From the NCBI RefSeq assembly GCF_000813985.1, contig NZ_JWLJ01000001.1:918453-982452 (forward strand): 64,000 nt of DNA, given 5' to 3'. Below are positions 43,222 through 53,389 of the stretch, piece after piece. The notes below the pieces were generated by a model that saw only the letters and a list, made by a program, of their open reading frames with translations, did no database searches and was not told the origin of the DNA. The stretch is from Ruegeria sp. ANG-R. Lineage in GTDB: Bacteria; Pseudomonadota; Alphaproteobacteria; Rhodobacterales; Rhodobacteraceae. The position numbers were made by a program, and so were the translations under genes. Positions within the stretch are counted from its first letter, which is position 1. Every line of letters starts with the position of its first letter.

Positions 43222-44574
43222 TTGGACATACTCTCTTTGATCCCGCAATTCGGCAATCTGCTCTATACGGTCATTGCCTTTGTCGTTGCGCTTTCAGTGA
43301 TTGTCGCGGTGCATGAGTACGGCCATTACATCGTGGGCCGCTGGTCTGGCATCCATGCCGAGGTGTTCTCGATCGGGTTCGGGCCGGTTTTGTGGAGCCG
43401 CGTCGACAAACGCGGAACCCGCTGGCAGGTCGCGCTGCTGCCGTTTGGCGGCTACGTCAAGTTTCTTGGCGATTCCAACGCTGCCTCGGGCAAAGACGAA
43501 GACACGATGAATGAAATCGCCGAGCAAAGCCCTGAGGAACTGCGCCGGACAATGCATGGCGCACCATTGTGGGCACGCGCCGCCACCGTCGCAGCGGGAC
43601 CGGCCTTCAATTTTGTAATGTCGATACTGGTATTCGGCCTCGTGTTCTGGTCGCAGGGTGTTTCGCGCGAACCACTGACCGTCGCGGCGTTGCAGCCGTT
43701 GCCGGGTACAGTTCAGGGCCTGCAGGAGGGGGATGAGATCATTGCCATCGCGGGCCTGCCGACCCCGGACTTCGATGACGCGGCCAACTGGTCGGATTTT
43801 ATCGGTGCGCTACCGGTAGAGCCGGAGTTGGATTATACGGTCGTCCGTGATGGGGACACTATCGACGTCGTTGCGCCATGGCTGTTTCCGCCGCTGATCC
43901 AACAAGTCACACCGCGCAGCGCAGCCATGGATATTCAGTTGCAGCAGGGCGACGTGATCACCGCCGTCGATGGCGACCCGGTCTTTGCCTTCGAGCAGCT
44001 CAAGGAGCATGTCGAGGGCTCTGACGGGCGCGCATTGCTTTTGAATGTATGGCGCGACGGGGCGGATCTGGAGTTTGCACTCGCGCCCCGACGCACAGAT
44101 GAACCTCAGGCAGATGGTGGGTTTGTCACGCATTGGCGCATCGGCATCGTGGGCGGCATGATGATCGAGCCTGAAACCGTTCCGGCCGGCATCTGGGAGT
44201 CTGCGCGAGGCGGCATGATTCAAACCGGGCGCATCATCGAAGGGTCTCTGTCGGGGATGTGGCATATGATCACCGGCGCGATCAGCACCTGCAATATCTC
44301 GGGGCCGATTGGAATTGCCGAAACGTCAGGTGCGATGGCCAGCCAGGGGGCGCAGAACTTTATCTTCTTCATTGCTGTTCTGTCCACGGCGGTGGGGCTG
44401 CTGAACCTGTTTCCGATCCCGGCGCTGGATGGCGGGCATCTGCTGTTCTATGCGTACGAGGCGGTGTCCGGCAAACCGCCCAGCGACAAAGCCTTCCGGT
44501 TGCTGATGGGGATCGGCGTGACACTGATCCTGTCGTTGATGATCTTTTCCGTCAGCAATGATCTGTTCTGCTGA
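43222..44574 (+). CDS. rseP: Site-2 intramembrane zinc protease RseP
   Basis: RseP cleaves membrane-embedded anti-sigma factors and leftover signal peptides. The 450-residue protein has the zinc motif HEYGH at 31-35, two PDZ domains between about residues 125 and 290, and the second catalytic motif NLFPIPALDGGH near residue 400. Translation apparently starts at TTG 43222, with AGGA upstream, because no ATG or GTG fits the conserved N-terminus. It follows dxr by five bases. Confidence 0.93.
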   Translation: MDILSLIPQFGNLLYTVIAFVVALSVIVAVHEYGHYIVGRWSGIHAEVFSIGFGPVLWSRVDKRGTRWQVALLPFGGYVKFLGDSNAASGKDEDTMNEIAEQSPEELRRTMHGAPLWARAATVAAGPAFNFVMSILVFGLVFWSQGVSREPLTVAALQPLPGTVQGLQEGDEIIAIAGLPTPDFDDAANWSDFIGALPVEPELDYTVVRDGDTIDVVAPWLFPPLIQQVTPRSAAMDIQLQQGDVITAVDGDPVFAFEQLKEHVEGSDGRALLLNVWRDGADLEFALAPRRTDEPQADGGFVTHWRIGIVGGMMIEPETVPAGIWESARGGMIQTGRIIEGSLSGMWHMITGAISTCNISGPIGIAETSGAMASQGAQNFIFFIAVLSTAVGLLNLFPIPALDGGHLLFYAYEAVSGKPPSDKAFRLLMGIGVTLILSLMIFSVSNDLFC

Positions 44575-44664
44575 TTGAGGCAGTCGCGGCACCATTCGGA
44601 CGCAAAATTGCCGCAATTCAGGATTACGATCTTTGGGTGTGCCATATGAGTGGGCTTGAGGGCG

Positions 44665-44793
44665 ATGACCAAGACGTTTCAAAAATCCTATCAGAGTGTC
44701 AGTGTACTGTTCCTGCTGAACTGGGATGTATTGTTGAGCTTTGGCGTGACCGCGTTGGCGTTGGCAGTTGGCGGTTATCTCGTCGGTCTGTGA
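44665..44793 (+). CDS. Unannotated 42-residue single-helix membrane protein
   Basis: A short open frame MTKTFQKSYQSVSVLFLLNW continues into one membrane helix ending GGYLVGL. The ATG has GAGGG a few bases upstream and the gene is followed 30 bases later by a strong terminator, which together support it as a real gene. It lies in a 340-bp gap between rseP and bamA. Function unknown. Confidence 0.5.
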   Translation: MTKTFQKSYQSVSVLFLLNWDVLLSFGVTALALAVGGYLVGL

Positions 44794-44822
44794 TTCTTCC
44801 GAACATGTCTGACTGATTTGCA

Positions 44823-44843
44823 ACGGCCCGGTGGGCCGTTTTT
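44823..44843 (+). terminator. Rho-independent terminator before bamA
   Basis: ACGGCCC-GGT-GGGCCGT followed by TTTT. It would end the uppS-cdsA-dxr-rseP transcript or that of the small membrane gene, implying bamA has its own promoter. Confidence 0.75.
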
Positions 44844-44921
44844 GCTATTTCGTCTTTTGACATGGCTCCGCAATCGGGCTACTCAGCAGCTAAAGTCTGA
44901 AAATTCTGGGTAGTGATAAAA

Positions 44922-47282
44922 ATGACTGACAGCAGGGGCACGGGCACATACTGCGGCTCACAGGGGCGGCAAGGCAACATTTTGTGGCAGGCACTAACGT
45001 TCTTTTTCCTCTTTGCTACACCGGGTTTGCTGGTTTTGCCGCAGCCCGCGCAGGCGCAATCTTACACGATCAACAGCTTCGAAGTTGAGGGTAATCGGCG
45101 GATCGAAACCTCGACGATTATTGCGCGGACGGGAATCGAACCTGGGCAGACAGTGACTGCCGGACAGTTGAATGATGCCTTTCAGCGTTTGCTTGACAGT
45201 GGTGTTTTTGAGACAGTCGAACTGACTCCGCGGGGCAGTACCCTGGTCATCGACGTCGAGGAATATCCGACCATCAACCAGATCAGCATTGAGGGGAACC
45301 GCCGCGTCAAGGATGAAGTCCTGCTCCAGGTGATCTCATCCCAGCCCCGCCGTGTTTTTACACCTCAACTGGCAGAAACAGACGCGGATTTGATTGCCGA
45401 AGTGTATTCGGCGCAGGGCAGGGTGTCCGCCACCGTGATCCCGCGCATCATTCGCCGCAGCGAGAACCGTGTCGATCTGGTATTCGAAGTCGCCGAGGGC
45501 ACAACGATTGAAGTCGAGCGTGTCAGCTTTGTCGGCAACCGCGCCTTTTCGGACCGCCGTCTGCGCCGCGTGCTTGAAACCAAGCAGGCCAACATCCTGC
45601 GGACCTTCCTGCGCGGCGACACGTTCATCGCAGACCGGATCGAGTTCGACAAACAGGTGATCCGCGATTTCTACCTGTCACGTGGCTATATCGATTTTCG
45701 CGTCAACAGCGCCAATGTCGAATTCACCCGCGAACGCGATGCGTTCTTTCTGGTGATGAACGTCACCGAAGGGCAGCGGTTCTCATTCGGTAAAATCTCG
45801 ACAGTCAGTGAGATCCCCGGCGTCGACGCGGCCGCTTATCAGGCCGCGCTGAAAGTCAAACCCGGCGTTATCTATTCGCCAACCGTGATCGAGAATTCGA
45901 TTGCGCGGCTGGAACGCCTCGGGCTGAAGCAGGGTGTTGACTTTTTGCGGGTCGAGCCGCGCGTCACGCGAAATCCGCGTGACCTGACGCTGGATGTTCA
46001 GTTCGTTCTGACCCGTGGACCGCGTATCTTCGTTGAACGCATCGACATCGAAGGCAACACCACCACACTGGACCGTGTGATCCGCCGCCAGTTCGATACA
46101 GTCGAAGGTGATCCCTTCAACCCTCGTGAAATCCGTCAGAGTGCAGAGCGTATCCGCGCGCTTGGTTTCTTCGCAGTTGCCGATGTGGAAACCCGTGAAG
46201 GATCGTCACCCAGCCAGGTCATTGTGGACGTGGATGTTGAAGAGCAGCCCACGGGTTCGCTGAGCCTCGGCGGTAGCTACTCGGTTTCCGATGGTTTCGG
46301 GATCGCGATTGGATTGAACGAAGCGAACTTTCTTGGTCGAGGTCAGAACCTCGGACTTACGCTGGCGACCGCGCAGGATGCAGAGCAATACACAATCAAC
46401 TTCACCGAGCCCTACCTGCTGGGTCGAAAGCTGCGCTTTGATCTGGGTCTGGGGCTTTCCAGCACCAACTCGAGCTTTGCCAGCTATGACACAAAAACCG
46501 TGTTCTTCAGGCCGCAGCTCAGCTATGCGATCGGTGAATTGTCATCGTTGCGGCTTCGCTATGGCTGGAACCGCAGCGAAATGACCCAGCAGAGCAACGA
46601 GACGAACGGTGCGGTCATCGCCTCGGAAATCGCACAAGGAAAGCGGACAACCAGTTCGATGGGTGTGTCCTATGTCTATGACAGCCGCTTGGGTGGCCTG
46701 AACCCGACTGCGGGTGTACTGTTCGAAGTGGGCGTGGACGCGGCCGGTCTCGGGGGCGACAACGAATACTTCAAGACCACTGCCCGCGCGATCGCTCAGC
46801 AACGTGTTCTTAACGAAGAAGTCGTGCTGCGCGCCACTCTGGAACTCGGAGCGCTGAACTGGACCGGAGACGATTTCAGCCGGACGCTCGACCGTTTTGT
46901 TCTGGGTCCCAGCACGTTCCGCGGATTTGAACCCGCCGGTATCGGTCCGCGTGACCTATCGAACGGACAGGATGATGCCATCGGGGGTAACTATTACTGG
47001 GTCGCGCGTTTCGAATCGGACTTCCCCCTGGGGCTGCCCGAGGAACTGGGCCTGCGCGGTGGTGTGTTCTATGATGTTGGCAACCTTTACAACGTCAACA
47101 ACGTTGACACCTCCGGGGCCGACATCGTTGGCGCCAGCGGTTCGATCCGTCATGTGATCGGGGTCTCCGTGCTGTGGGAAACACCGTTTGGTCCGCTTCG
47201 CTTCAACTTCTCGAACGCCCTCAAGAAAGAGGAATTCGACAAGGAACAGAGTTTTGACCTGACCATTCAGGCTCGGTTCTGA
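44922..47282 (+). CDS. bamA: Outer membrane protein assembly factor BamA
   Basis: BamA inserts beta-barrel proteins into the outer membrane. The 786-residue protein has a signal peptide (cut near QPAQAQS), then five POTRA domains spanning about residues 45-430. The C-terminal Omp85 barrel ends in phenylalanine (TIQARF), the usual outer-membrane signature. FRGFEPAGIGPRD near residue 670 matches the conserved lid-lock loop region. ATG 44922 is used, with a GTG three codons upstream as alternative. skp begins just after the stop. Confidence 0.95.
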   Translation: MTDSRGTGTYCGSQGRQGNILWQALTFFFLFATPGLLVLPQPAQAQSYTINSFEVEGNRRIETSTIIARTGIEPGQTVTAGQLNDAFQRLLDSGVFETVELTPRGSTLVIDVEEYPTINQISIEGNRRVKDEVLLQVISSQPRRVFTPQLAETDADLIAEVYSAQGRVSATVIPRIIRRSENRVDLVFEVAEGTTIEVERVSFVGNRAFSDRRLRRVLETKQANILRTFLRGDTFIADRIEFDKQVIRDFYLSRGYIDFRVNSANVEFTRERDAFFLVMNVTEGQRFSFGKISTVSEIPGVDAAAYQAALKVKPGVIYSPTVIENSIARLERLGLKQGVDFLRVEPRVTRNPRDLTLDVQFVLTRGPRIFVERIDIEGNTTTLDRVIRRQFDTVEGDPFNPREIRQSAERIRALGFFAVADVETREGSSPSQVIVDVDVEEQPTGSLSLGGSYSVSDGFGIAIGLNEANFLGRGQNLGLTLATAQDAEQYTINFTEPYLLGRKLRFDLGLGLSSTNSSFASYDTKTVFFRPQLSYAIGELSSLRLRYGWNRSEMTQQSNETNGAVIASEIAQGKRTTSSMGVSYVYDSRLGGLNPTAGVLFEVGVDAAGLGGDNEYFKTTARAIAQQRVLNEEVVLRATLELGALNWTGDDFSRTLDRFVLGPSTFRGFEPAGIGPRDLSNGQDDAIGGNYYWVARFESDFPLGLPEELGLRGGVFYDVGNLYNVNNVDTSGADIVGASGSIRHVIGVSVLWETPFGPLRFNFSNALKKEEFDKEQSFDLTIQARF

Positions 47283-47288
47283 TTGCGG

Positions 47289-47873
47289 ATGATCATCGCA
47301 GTTACGAAAATTCTGCAGGGCCCGTTCAGGGCCCTGTGTGTTTTGGCTTTGCTGGCGACGGCGATGCCCGTCGCCGCGCAACAGTTGGGCGTGCCGCAAA
47401 CCGACGTTTTGACCATCTCCAGTGAACGATTGTTTGCCGATTCTGCGTTTGGCCAACGGGTCTTTCGCGAGATCGAGGCCGAAAGCGCACTTTTGGCCGA
47501 AGAAAACGAACGGATCGTGGCGCAGCTTAGCAAAGAAGAGAAAGATCTGACTGAAAGGCGGGCGGCTTTGTCCGCCGAAGAATTCCGCCCCTTAGCCGAG
47601 GCTTTCGATAAGAAAGTTCAATCACACCGCGAGGGTCAGCGCGCCAAACTGGACGCGTTGGCGCGGCGTGGTGAAGAGTCACGTGACCAGTTTTTCGAGA
47701 TGGCGCAACCGGTCTTGATCGAGTTGCTGCGCGATTTCGGGGCGTCCATCGTGATCGAACGGGCGAATGTGGTGCTGAGCACGGACGCCTCAGATATCAC
47801 CGATGCCGCAATTGCCCGGATCGACACTGCGATCGGCGACGGCTCGACGCTTGAAAACAGTAACGACGACTAG
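47289..47873 (+). CDS. skp: OmpH/Skp-family periplasmic chaperone
   Basis: This 194-residue periplasmic chaperone escorts outer-membrane proteins to the Bam complex. A signal peptide (about residues 1-29, ending VAAQQ) is followed by VLTISSERLFADSAFGQRV. A long charged coiled coil covers about residues 55-135. Position between bamA and fabZ is classical. A TTG two codons upstream could serve as start, but ATG 47289 is preferred. Confidence 0.9.
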   Translation: MIIAVTKILQGPFRALCVLALLATAMPVAAQQLGVPQTDVLTISSERLFADSAFGQRVFREIEAESALLAEENERIVAQLSKEEKDLTERRAALSAEEFRPLAEAFDKKVQSHREGQRAKLDALARRGEESRDQFFEMAQPVLIELLRDFGASIVIERANVVLSTDASDITDAAIARIDTAIGDGSTLENSNDD

Positions 47874-47945
47874 GCTGGCTTGCCCTCGGGTACGGGTATT
47901 GCTAACCACGCTTGAAAGAGACATCCAAAACAGGACATCCGCACC

Positions 47946-48419
47946 ATGACCACGGAAACCCAGAGCGCCGACATTCAGCTGATTCAGCGTATATTGCCGC
48001 ATCGCTATCCGTTTTTGCTGGTCGACAAGGTCGTGGATATTGACGGCTATCAATCTGCAGTTGGCATCAAGAATGTCACTATGAACGAGCCGCATTTTCA
48101 GGGTCATTTTCCCGGCACGCCGATCATGCCGGGAGTGACCATTGTCGAGGCGATGGCGCAGACTGCAGGTGTCATGCTGGGTGTCGGCATGGACGTGATC
48201 GACAGTGAATTGCTGATCTATTTCATGAACATCGACAAATGCAAATTCCGCCGCAAAGTGGTGCCCGGCGACGTGCTGGAGATGCATGTCGAAACCGTAC
48301 GCGGCAAGAAAGGCGGCAAGATATTCAAGTTCAGCGGACGCGCGACAGTTGAGGGTGAGGTTGCCGCCGAGGCTGAGTTTTCGGCCTATGTAGACTGGGA
48401 CATGGAAAAAACGACATGA
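47946..48419 (+). CDS. fabZ: 3-hydroxyacyl-ACP dehydratase FabZ
   Basis: This dehydratase of the fatty-acid elongation cycle supplies hydroxymyristoyl precursors balanced with lipid A synthesis. The 157-residue hot-dog-fold protein starts with [17 protein letters not shown]. It has the active-site motif [20 protein letters not shown] with the catalytic histidine near residue 56. Its stop overlaps the lpxA start by 4 bases. Confidence 0.96.
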   Translation: MTTETQSADIQLIQRILPHRYPFLLVDKVVDIDGYQSAVGIKNVTMNEPHFQGHFPGTPIMPGVTIVEAMAQTAGVMLGVGMDVIDSELLIYFMNIDKCKFRRKVVPGDVLEMHVETVRGKKGGKIFKFSGRATVEGEVAAEAEFSAYVDWDMEKTT

Positions 48420-49201
48420 GCGGTATTCACCCCAGCGCGATCATCGAAGACGGTGCGCAGATCGGTCAGGATTGTACCATCGGACCCTTCTGCCATGTTG
48501 GCCCTCAGGTTCGATTGGGCGACCGGGTCGAGTTGAAGTCTCATGTCGTTGTCACCGGGGATACCTCGATTGGCGACGATACGGTTGTTTTCAGTTTCGC
48601 CGTAGTCGGAGAAATACCGCAGGACAAGAAGTTCGGAGGCGAAAACACGCGCCTTGAGATCGGTGAGCGCAACCGCATTCGCGAGCATGTAACCATCAAT
48701 ACCGGCACGGATGGCGGCGGCGGTGTAACCCGCATCGGCGACGACTGTCTGCTGATGGCGGGTGTCCACGTGGCTCATGATGTGCAGATCGGCAACCGGG
48801 TCATACTGGTCAATCACGCGGGTGCGGCAGGCCACTGCATCATCGAGGATGACGTCATCGTCGGCGGTATCTCGGGCCTGCATCAGTTTGTGCGCGTCGG
48901 GCGCGGTGCAATAATCGGTGCGCTGACAATGGTTCCGAACGACGTGATCCCATACGGTCTGGTACAGGCCCCGCGCGGCGAGTTGGATGGCCTCAATCTG
49001 GTCGGGCTGAAACGGCGCGGCGTAACGCGCGAGGATATCTCGGCGCTGCGCGCAGCATTCAGGGAGTTGTCCGAAGGCGATGGCACATTCATGGATCGCG
49101 CCAATCGCTTGGGCGAGGACGCCGACAATGAATATGTGCGCCAGATCGTTGAATTTGTGACGGGGCAAACAGACCGTTCCTTCCTGACCCCGAGGAAGTA
49201 A
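48416..49201 (+). CDS. lpxA: UDP-N-acetylglucosamine acyltransferase
   Basis: LpxA catalyses the first step of lipid A synthesis, adding a hydroxyacyl chain to UDP-GlcNAc. The 261-residue protein is built from hexapeptide repeats of a left-handed beta helix ([20 protein letters not shown]). The catalytic histidine lies in [12 protein letters not shown] near residue 124. The C-terminal helical part includes [12 protein letters not shown]. It is coupled to fabZ and followed by lpxI. Confidence 0.96.
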   Translation: MSGIHPSAIIEDGAQIGQDCTIGPFCHVGPQVRLGDRVELKSHVVVTGDTSIGDDTVVFSFAVVGEIPQDKKFGGENTRLEIGERNRIREHVTINTGTDGGGGVTRIGDDCLLMAGVHVAHDVQIGNRVILVNHAGAAGHCIIEDDVIVGGISGLHQFVRVGRGAIIGALTMVPNDVIPYGLVQAPRGELDGLNLVGLKRRGVTREDISALRAAFRELSEGDGTFMDRANRLGEDADNEYVRQIVEFVTGQTDRSFLTPRK

Positions 49202-49205
49202 GACC

Positions 49206-50000
49206 ATGCTGGCGCTGATCGCGGGAACTGGAACCTTACCGGACGAGGTGGTCGCGTATTTGCCAACGCGACCTCTGATCTGCGCGCTGGAGGGATTCGA
49301 ACCGGATACGCTGACTCCAGAAGTGGTTTTCCCGCTTGAGCAGTTGGGCAGCTTTATCGCTGACCTCAAGGCGCGCGGGGTGACCGAACTATGCATGGCC
49401 GGGGCCGTACGCCGGCCCAATGTCAATCCCGCGCGTATTGATGCCGCCACAATGCCGTTGGTTCCAATACTGCAAAAGGCCATTATGTCCGGTGATGACA
49501 GCGCATTGCGCGCGGTCATTGGCATCTTCGAAGAGGCGGGGCTCTCTGTCCGTGCGGCGCATGAAATTGCACCCGATTTGCTACCGCCACTGGGCACATT
49601 GACTGACGCACAGCCCTCAGAATCCGATCACGTGGATGCCGACCGTGCGGCTGGTATCCTGCGCACCATGGGGGCGGCTGATATCGGTCAGGCTTGTGTG
49701 ATTCTGAAAGGTCAGGCGCTGGCAATTGAAGGCATCTATGGCACCGCCTGGATGCTTCAATCATTGACGCAACGCCCGGATGCGGGGGGCGGCGTCCTGT
49801 TCAAAGGCCCCAAGCCGGATCAGGATCGACGTGCAGACATGCCTGTAATCGGGCCGGATACTGTATCAGGCGCCGTTGCAGCGGGCCTGTCAGGCATTGT
49901 TATCGAAAAAGGCGGGGTCATCGTTCTTGAGCGCGACCGTGTGATTGAAGAGTGCAATCGCCTCGGTCTGTTCCTATACGTCCGCGAGCGCACGGTCTGA
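49206..50000 (+). CDS. lpxI: UDP-2,3-diacylglucosamine pyrophosphatase LpxI
   Basis: LpxI (DUF1009) hydrolyses UDP-2,3-diacylglucosamine to lipid X in alphaproteobacteria that lack LpxH. The 264-residue protein has LALIAGTGTLPDEVV at the start, MAGAVRRPNVNP near residue 64 and CVILKGQALAIEGIYGTAWML near residue 165. VLFKGPKPDQDRRADMPVIG follows near residue 199. It shares one base with the lpxB start (TGATG). Confidence 0.93.
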   Translation: MLALIAGTGTLPDEVVAYLPTRPLICALEGFEPDTLTPEVVFPLEQLGSFIADLKARGVTELCMAGAVRRPNVNPARIDAATMPLVPILQKAIMSGDDSALRAVIGIFEEAGLSVRAAHEIAPDLLPPLGTLTDAQPSESDHVDADRAAGILRTMGAADIGQACVILKGQALAIEGIYGTAWMLQSLTQRPDAGGGVLFKGPKPDQDRRADMPVIGPDTVSGAVAAGLSGIVIEKGGVIVLERDRVIEECNRLGLFLYVRERTV

Positions 50001-51157
50001 TGCGTGTATTTCTGGTCGCCGGCGAACCCTCGGGCGACCGATTGGGGGCCGCGTTGATGGAGGGCCTCAAAGCCCTCGTGCCAGAGGTGCAGTTCGATGG
50101 GGTCGGCGGGCCACTGATGCAGGCGCAGGGATTGACCAGCCGGTTTCCCATGTCCGAACTCAGCGTCATGGGGCTGGTTGAGGTTCTGCCCAAGTTCTTT
50201 CAGCTGAAGCGCCGCATTGCCGAGACGGCTGAGGCCGTTCTTGACACCCAGCCCGACGTGCTGATCACCATCGACAGCCCGGATTTCTCGCTCCGCGTGG
50301 CCAAACTGGTGAAGGCATCCAGCAATATTCGCACCGTTCACTACGTCGCGCCCAGCGTCTGGGCCTGGAGGCCGGGGCGCGCCGACAAGATGGCGAAAGT
50401 GATTGACCACGTACTTGCGCTGTTGCCGTTTGAGCCTCCTTACATGGAGCGGGCAGGGATGGAGTGCGACTTTGTCGGCCATCCGGTGGTGAATGAACCG
50501 ATTGCGTCCGATCAGGACATCAGGAAATTCCGCGCGGATCATGATCTGGGTGACGCCCCCATTATCCTTGCACTACCCGGTTCGCGCCGGGGTGAGGTCG
50601 AACGGCTGGCGCCTGTTTTTGGTGCGGCGCTGCAAGAGTTTCTTGAGGACCGCCCCGAGACGCGCGTGGTGGTTCCGGCAGTCGCGCATATGGTGGATGC
50701 GGTCGCTGAACATGTCCGGGACTGGCCGGGACGATCGGTTGTTGTCGATCCACGGGAATTGGCTTCGGACGAAGCCCAGTTGCAGAAGAGAGCGGCATTT
50801 GCCGCCGCCGATCTGGCATTGGCGGCATCCGGCACGGTCTCTTTGGAACTGGCCGCGCAGGCAACGCCGATGGTGATAGCCTATAATCTGAACTGGCTGA
50901 CCACCCTGATCGCGAAGCGTATGGTTCAGCTCGATACCGTGACGCTGGTAAATCTGGTTTCAGATACCCGCGCAGTTCCCGAATGCCTGCTGGATGAGTG
51001 TCAGCCCCAAAAGATCGCGGCTGTGCTGGAGCGGGTGGCCGCTACGCCGGACGCCCAGCATCAGGCGATGGCGATAACGATGGAGCGGCTTGGACAGGGT
51101 GGTGAGGCACCCGGCTTGAGGGCTGCGAAGGCGGTACTGGATCGGATGCCCCGCTGA
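50000..51157 (+). CDS. lpxB: Lipid-A-disaccharide synthase
   Basis: LpxB condenses lipid X with UDP-2,3-diacylglucosamine to form the lipid A disaccharide. The 385-residue GT-B glycosyltransferase begins MRVFLVAGEPSGDRLGAALM. It has IDSPDFSLRVAK near residue 92, HYVAPSVWAWRPGR near residue 115, and LPGSRRGEVERL near residue 191. ATG 50000 overlaps the lpxI stop. The next gene begins at the stop codon, suggesting the operon runs on. Confidence 0.95.
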   Translation: MRVFLVAGEPSGDRLGAALMEGLKALVPEVQFDGVGGPLMQAQGLTSRFPMSELSVMGLVEVLPKFFQLKRRIAETAEAVLDTQPDVLITIDSPDFSLRVAKLVKASSNIRTVHYVAPSVWAWRPGRADKMAKVIDHVLALLPFEPPYMERAGMECDFVGHPVVNEPIASDQDIRKFRADHDLGDAPIILALPGSRRGEVERLAPVFGAALQEFLEDRPETRVVVPAVAHMVDAVAEHVRDWPGRSVVVDPRELASDEAQLQKRAAFAAADLALAASGTVSLELAAQATPMVIAYNLNWLTTLIAKRMVQLDTVTLVNLVSDTRAVPECLLDECQPQKIAAVLERVAATPDAQHQAMAITMERLGQGGEAPGLRAAKAVLDRMPR

Positions 51158-51738
51158 TGCTGGATCATGTGGTTTTTGCCGCATCGGCCTTTATGGCGCA
51201 GGTGCTGACGAATCTGGATAACCTGGCAGCGCTTGTTGCGCTGATGATGGTTTCCGGCCCGCGCCGTACCGTAGCGGGATTTCTGCTGGCGCAGATCATG
51301 ATAATTGCCGCCGCGCTTTTACTGGCTTTGGGTGTCGACGATGTCGTGCCCCATTGGGCAGGGTATCTGGGGGTAATCCCGCTTGGGCTGGGACTGATCG
51401 GAGTCATCCGGCAATTCCGGGGTACCGAGGCTGAGGAGGCCCCACGCGTATCTTCCGGCGCGCCTACGCTGGTCACCATGATGCTGTTCATAAGCTTGTC
51501 GATGGACACATTCGCGGTCTTGGCACCGTTGCTGGCTGATTCTGCGCCAAGCTATCGGATTGCAGGGGTCCTGGGCGCGATAGCGGCGGCACTGGCCCTT
51601 ACCACTCTCGGATTGCTGGGCGCTCGCTCTCCGATCATGACCGGCGGGTTGGCGCGTCGGTTGGAAAAGCTTGTGCCTTACGTGATGATCTGTGCCGGGA
51701 TCTATATTCTCAGCAACTCGTGGACTGACGCGATCTAG
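51157..51738 (+). CDS. CadD-like/LysE-superfamily membrane transporter
   Basis: This 193-residue membrane protein has about six helices. Two repeated acidic helix motifs, TNLDNLAAL near residue 18 and [11 protein letters not shown] near residue 115, resemble cadmium-resistance (CadD) and MntP-type exporters with duplicated halves. The likely role is export of a divalent cation, but substrate is unproven. It starts at the end of lpxB and converges on mnmA with a 4-base overlap of ends. Confidence 0.65.
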   Translation: MLDHVVFAASAFMAQVLTNLDNLAALVALMMVSGPRRTVAGFLLAQIMIIAAALLLALGVDDVVPHWAGYLGVIPLGLGLIGVIRQFRGTEAEEAPRVSSGAPTLVTMMLFISLSMDTFAVLAPLLADSAPSYRIAGVLGAIAAALALTTLGLLGARSPIMTGGLARRLEKLVPYVMICAGIYILSNSWTDAI

Positions 51739-52880
51739 TAACCGCGCCAGATCCAGCCACCGCCAAAGATGCGGCTGCCCTCTGTTTCGTAAAAAACGCA
51801 AGCCTGCCCGGGTGAGATGCCTTCTTCGGGTGTCAGCAGTTCGACTTCCGCCGTTGTGTCTGAAAGCGGTCGGACAATCGCCTCGCGCGGGGGGCGGGTC
51901 GAGCGGACCTTGACCGAAACATGCCATTCGTCTTTCGACGTGAAGGGCTCGTCGCCAAGCCAGTTGATTTCACGCACGGGTACGGTCCGGGTGGCCAGCA
52001 TCTCTTTGGGGCCGACAACGACCTGCTTTTTGTCCACGTCCAGCTTGACCACATACAACGGTTCGCTGAGCCCCCCGATTCCAAGCCCACGACGCTGGCC
52101 GATCGTATAATGGATCACCCCGTCATGCTGCGCCAGCACGCGACCGTCCACATGCACGATTTCACCCGGTTCTGCCGCACCGGGGCGCAGCTTTTCGATC
52201 ACGCTGGCATAGTTGCCATTGGGCACAAAGCAGATGTCCTGACTATCCGGCTTGTCCGCAACGGCCAGTCCGTATTGTGCTGCCATCTCACGCGTGGCGT
52301 CTTTGGACGGTAGGTGGCCCAGAGGAAAGCGCAGGAAATCCAACTGCTCGGGCGTGGTCGAAAACAGGAAATAGGACTGATCGCGATTGGCATCCTCAGC
52401 GCTATGAAGTTCGGCCCCGTTGGGTCCCATCTTGCGCTGAATGTAATGGCCTGTAGCCATGCAATCGGCCTCAAGGTCCTTGGCGGTTTCCAGCAAGTCC
52501 TTGAACTTTACGCGCTCATTGCAGCGGATGCAGGGCACCGGGGTTGCGCCGGCCAGATAGCTGTCGGCGAATTCGTCGATCACCGCGTCTTTGAAAATGT
52601 TCTCATAATCCAGAACGTAGTGGGGGAATCCACGCTCCTCGGCGACACGGCGTGCATCGTGGATATCGATGCCCGCACAGCAGGCGCCTTTCTTGGCCAG
52701 TGCAGCTCCGTGGTCGTAAAGCTGCAGCGTCACGCCCACCACGTCATAGCCCTGATCGGCCAGATAGGCCGCCACAACGGAACTGTCCACGCCGCCAGAC
52801 ATGGCCACAACCACCCGCGTTTCCGAGGGCGGTTTGGCAAAGCCAAGCGAGTTCAGCGGGGTCTCGGTATCGAGTGCCAT
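51735..52880 (-). CDS. mnmA: tRNA-specific 2-thiouridylase MnmA
   Basis: MnmA thiolates uridine 34 in tRNAs for Lys, Glu and Gln. The 381-residue protein has the PP-loop motif [16 protein letters not shown] near residue 25. The first catalytic cysteine lies in [14 protein letters not shown] near residue 110, and the second in [11 protein letters not shown] near residue 214. [10 protein letters not shown] and a C-terminal RNA-binding domain follow. The N-terminus carries about 20 residues before the core domain. Sulfur could be delivered by a TusA-type protein such as the one at 20.6 kb. Confidence 0.95.
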   Translation of the reverse strand: MALDTETPLNSLGFAKPPSETRVVVAMSGGVDSSVVAAYLADQGYDVVGVTLQLYDHGAALAKKGACCAGIDIHDARRVAEERGFPHYVLDYENIFKDAVIDEFADSYLAGATPVPCIRCNERVKFKDLLETAKDLEADCMATGHYIQRKMGPNGAELHSAEDANRDQSYFLFSTTPEQLDFLRFPLGHLPSKDATREMAAQYGLAVADKPDSQDICFVPNGNYASVIEKLRPGAAEPGEIVHVDGRVLAQHDGVIHYTIGQRRGLGIGGLSEPLYVVKLDVDKKQVVVGPKEMLATRTVPVREINWLGDEPFTSKDEWHVSVKVRSTRPPREAIVRPLSDTTAEVELLTPEEGISPGQACVFYETEGSRIFGGGWIWRGY

Positions 52881-53010
52881 TTGCGGTTCCAGTCCGGGTT
52901 AAGAAAGACCGGCAGAATATAAGAAAATTCTACACACTCTCAAGGGGCGGTTTCACGCCCTTTTAAGTAGGCTGAGGGCAGCTTTGTCGCGACAGAAGAA
53001 GGTATGAAAG

Positions 53011-53304
53011 ATGTATTTGCACAAAGTGGAAGGTCCGCGGTCGGTAAACCTGCCGGATGGAAGCGTACTGACACGCGCCGATTTACCCCCATCAGATACG
53101 CGACGTTGGGTGGCTTCGCGCAAGGTCATTGTCGTGCGTGGCGTGCTCTACGGGCTGATCTCGCTGTCGGAAGCAAAGAAGCGCTACGGCATCAGCGATG
53201 AAGAGTTCAACTCCTGGGTCTCTGCTGTTGCCGAGCACGGTATCGACGCGCTGAAAGTGACTGCTCTAAAAAAATATCGACAACCTAAAGGGGAAAGTGA
53301 ATAA
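53011..53304 (+). CDS. sciP: CtrA inhibitor SciP (DUF1153)
   Basis: SciP is a small helix-turn-helix protein that binds CtrA and blocks its transcriptional activity. The 97-residue product matches the DUF1153 family: LHKVEGPRSVNLPDGSVLTR at the start, then WVASRKVIVVRGVLYGLIS and the helix-turn-helix SLSEAKKRYGISDEEFNSWV. It lies 85 bp upstream of ctrA on the same strand. Adjacency of the two genes supports the assignment and suggests joint regulation. Confidence 0.9.
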   Translation: MYLHKVEGPRSVNLPDGSVLTRADLPPSDTRRWVASRKVIVVRGVLYGLISLSEAKKRYGISDEEFNSWVSAVAEHGIDALKVTALKKYRQPKGESE

Positions 53305-53389
53305 ATGAATCAACGGTAACGGCAGGTTAACCATTTTTCCCCAGTCTCGTTTTTGAACTGAAGGAATTTAACCGAAATGGAGCAGTTGA

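Noticed and set aside
49290-49305. T-loop-like string GGATTCGAACC suggesting a tRNA
   Set aside because: It lies in the middle of lpxI coding sequence and no acceptor stem or anticodon arm is present.
48386-49597. 403-residue minus-strand frame across lpxA and lpxI
   Set aside because: It is antisense to two essential, well-recognised genes and has composition typical of shadow frames.
53305-53389. CtrA binding box upstream of ctrA
   Set aside because: Only TTAA half-sites are present, without the full TTAA-N7-TTAA arrangement.
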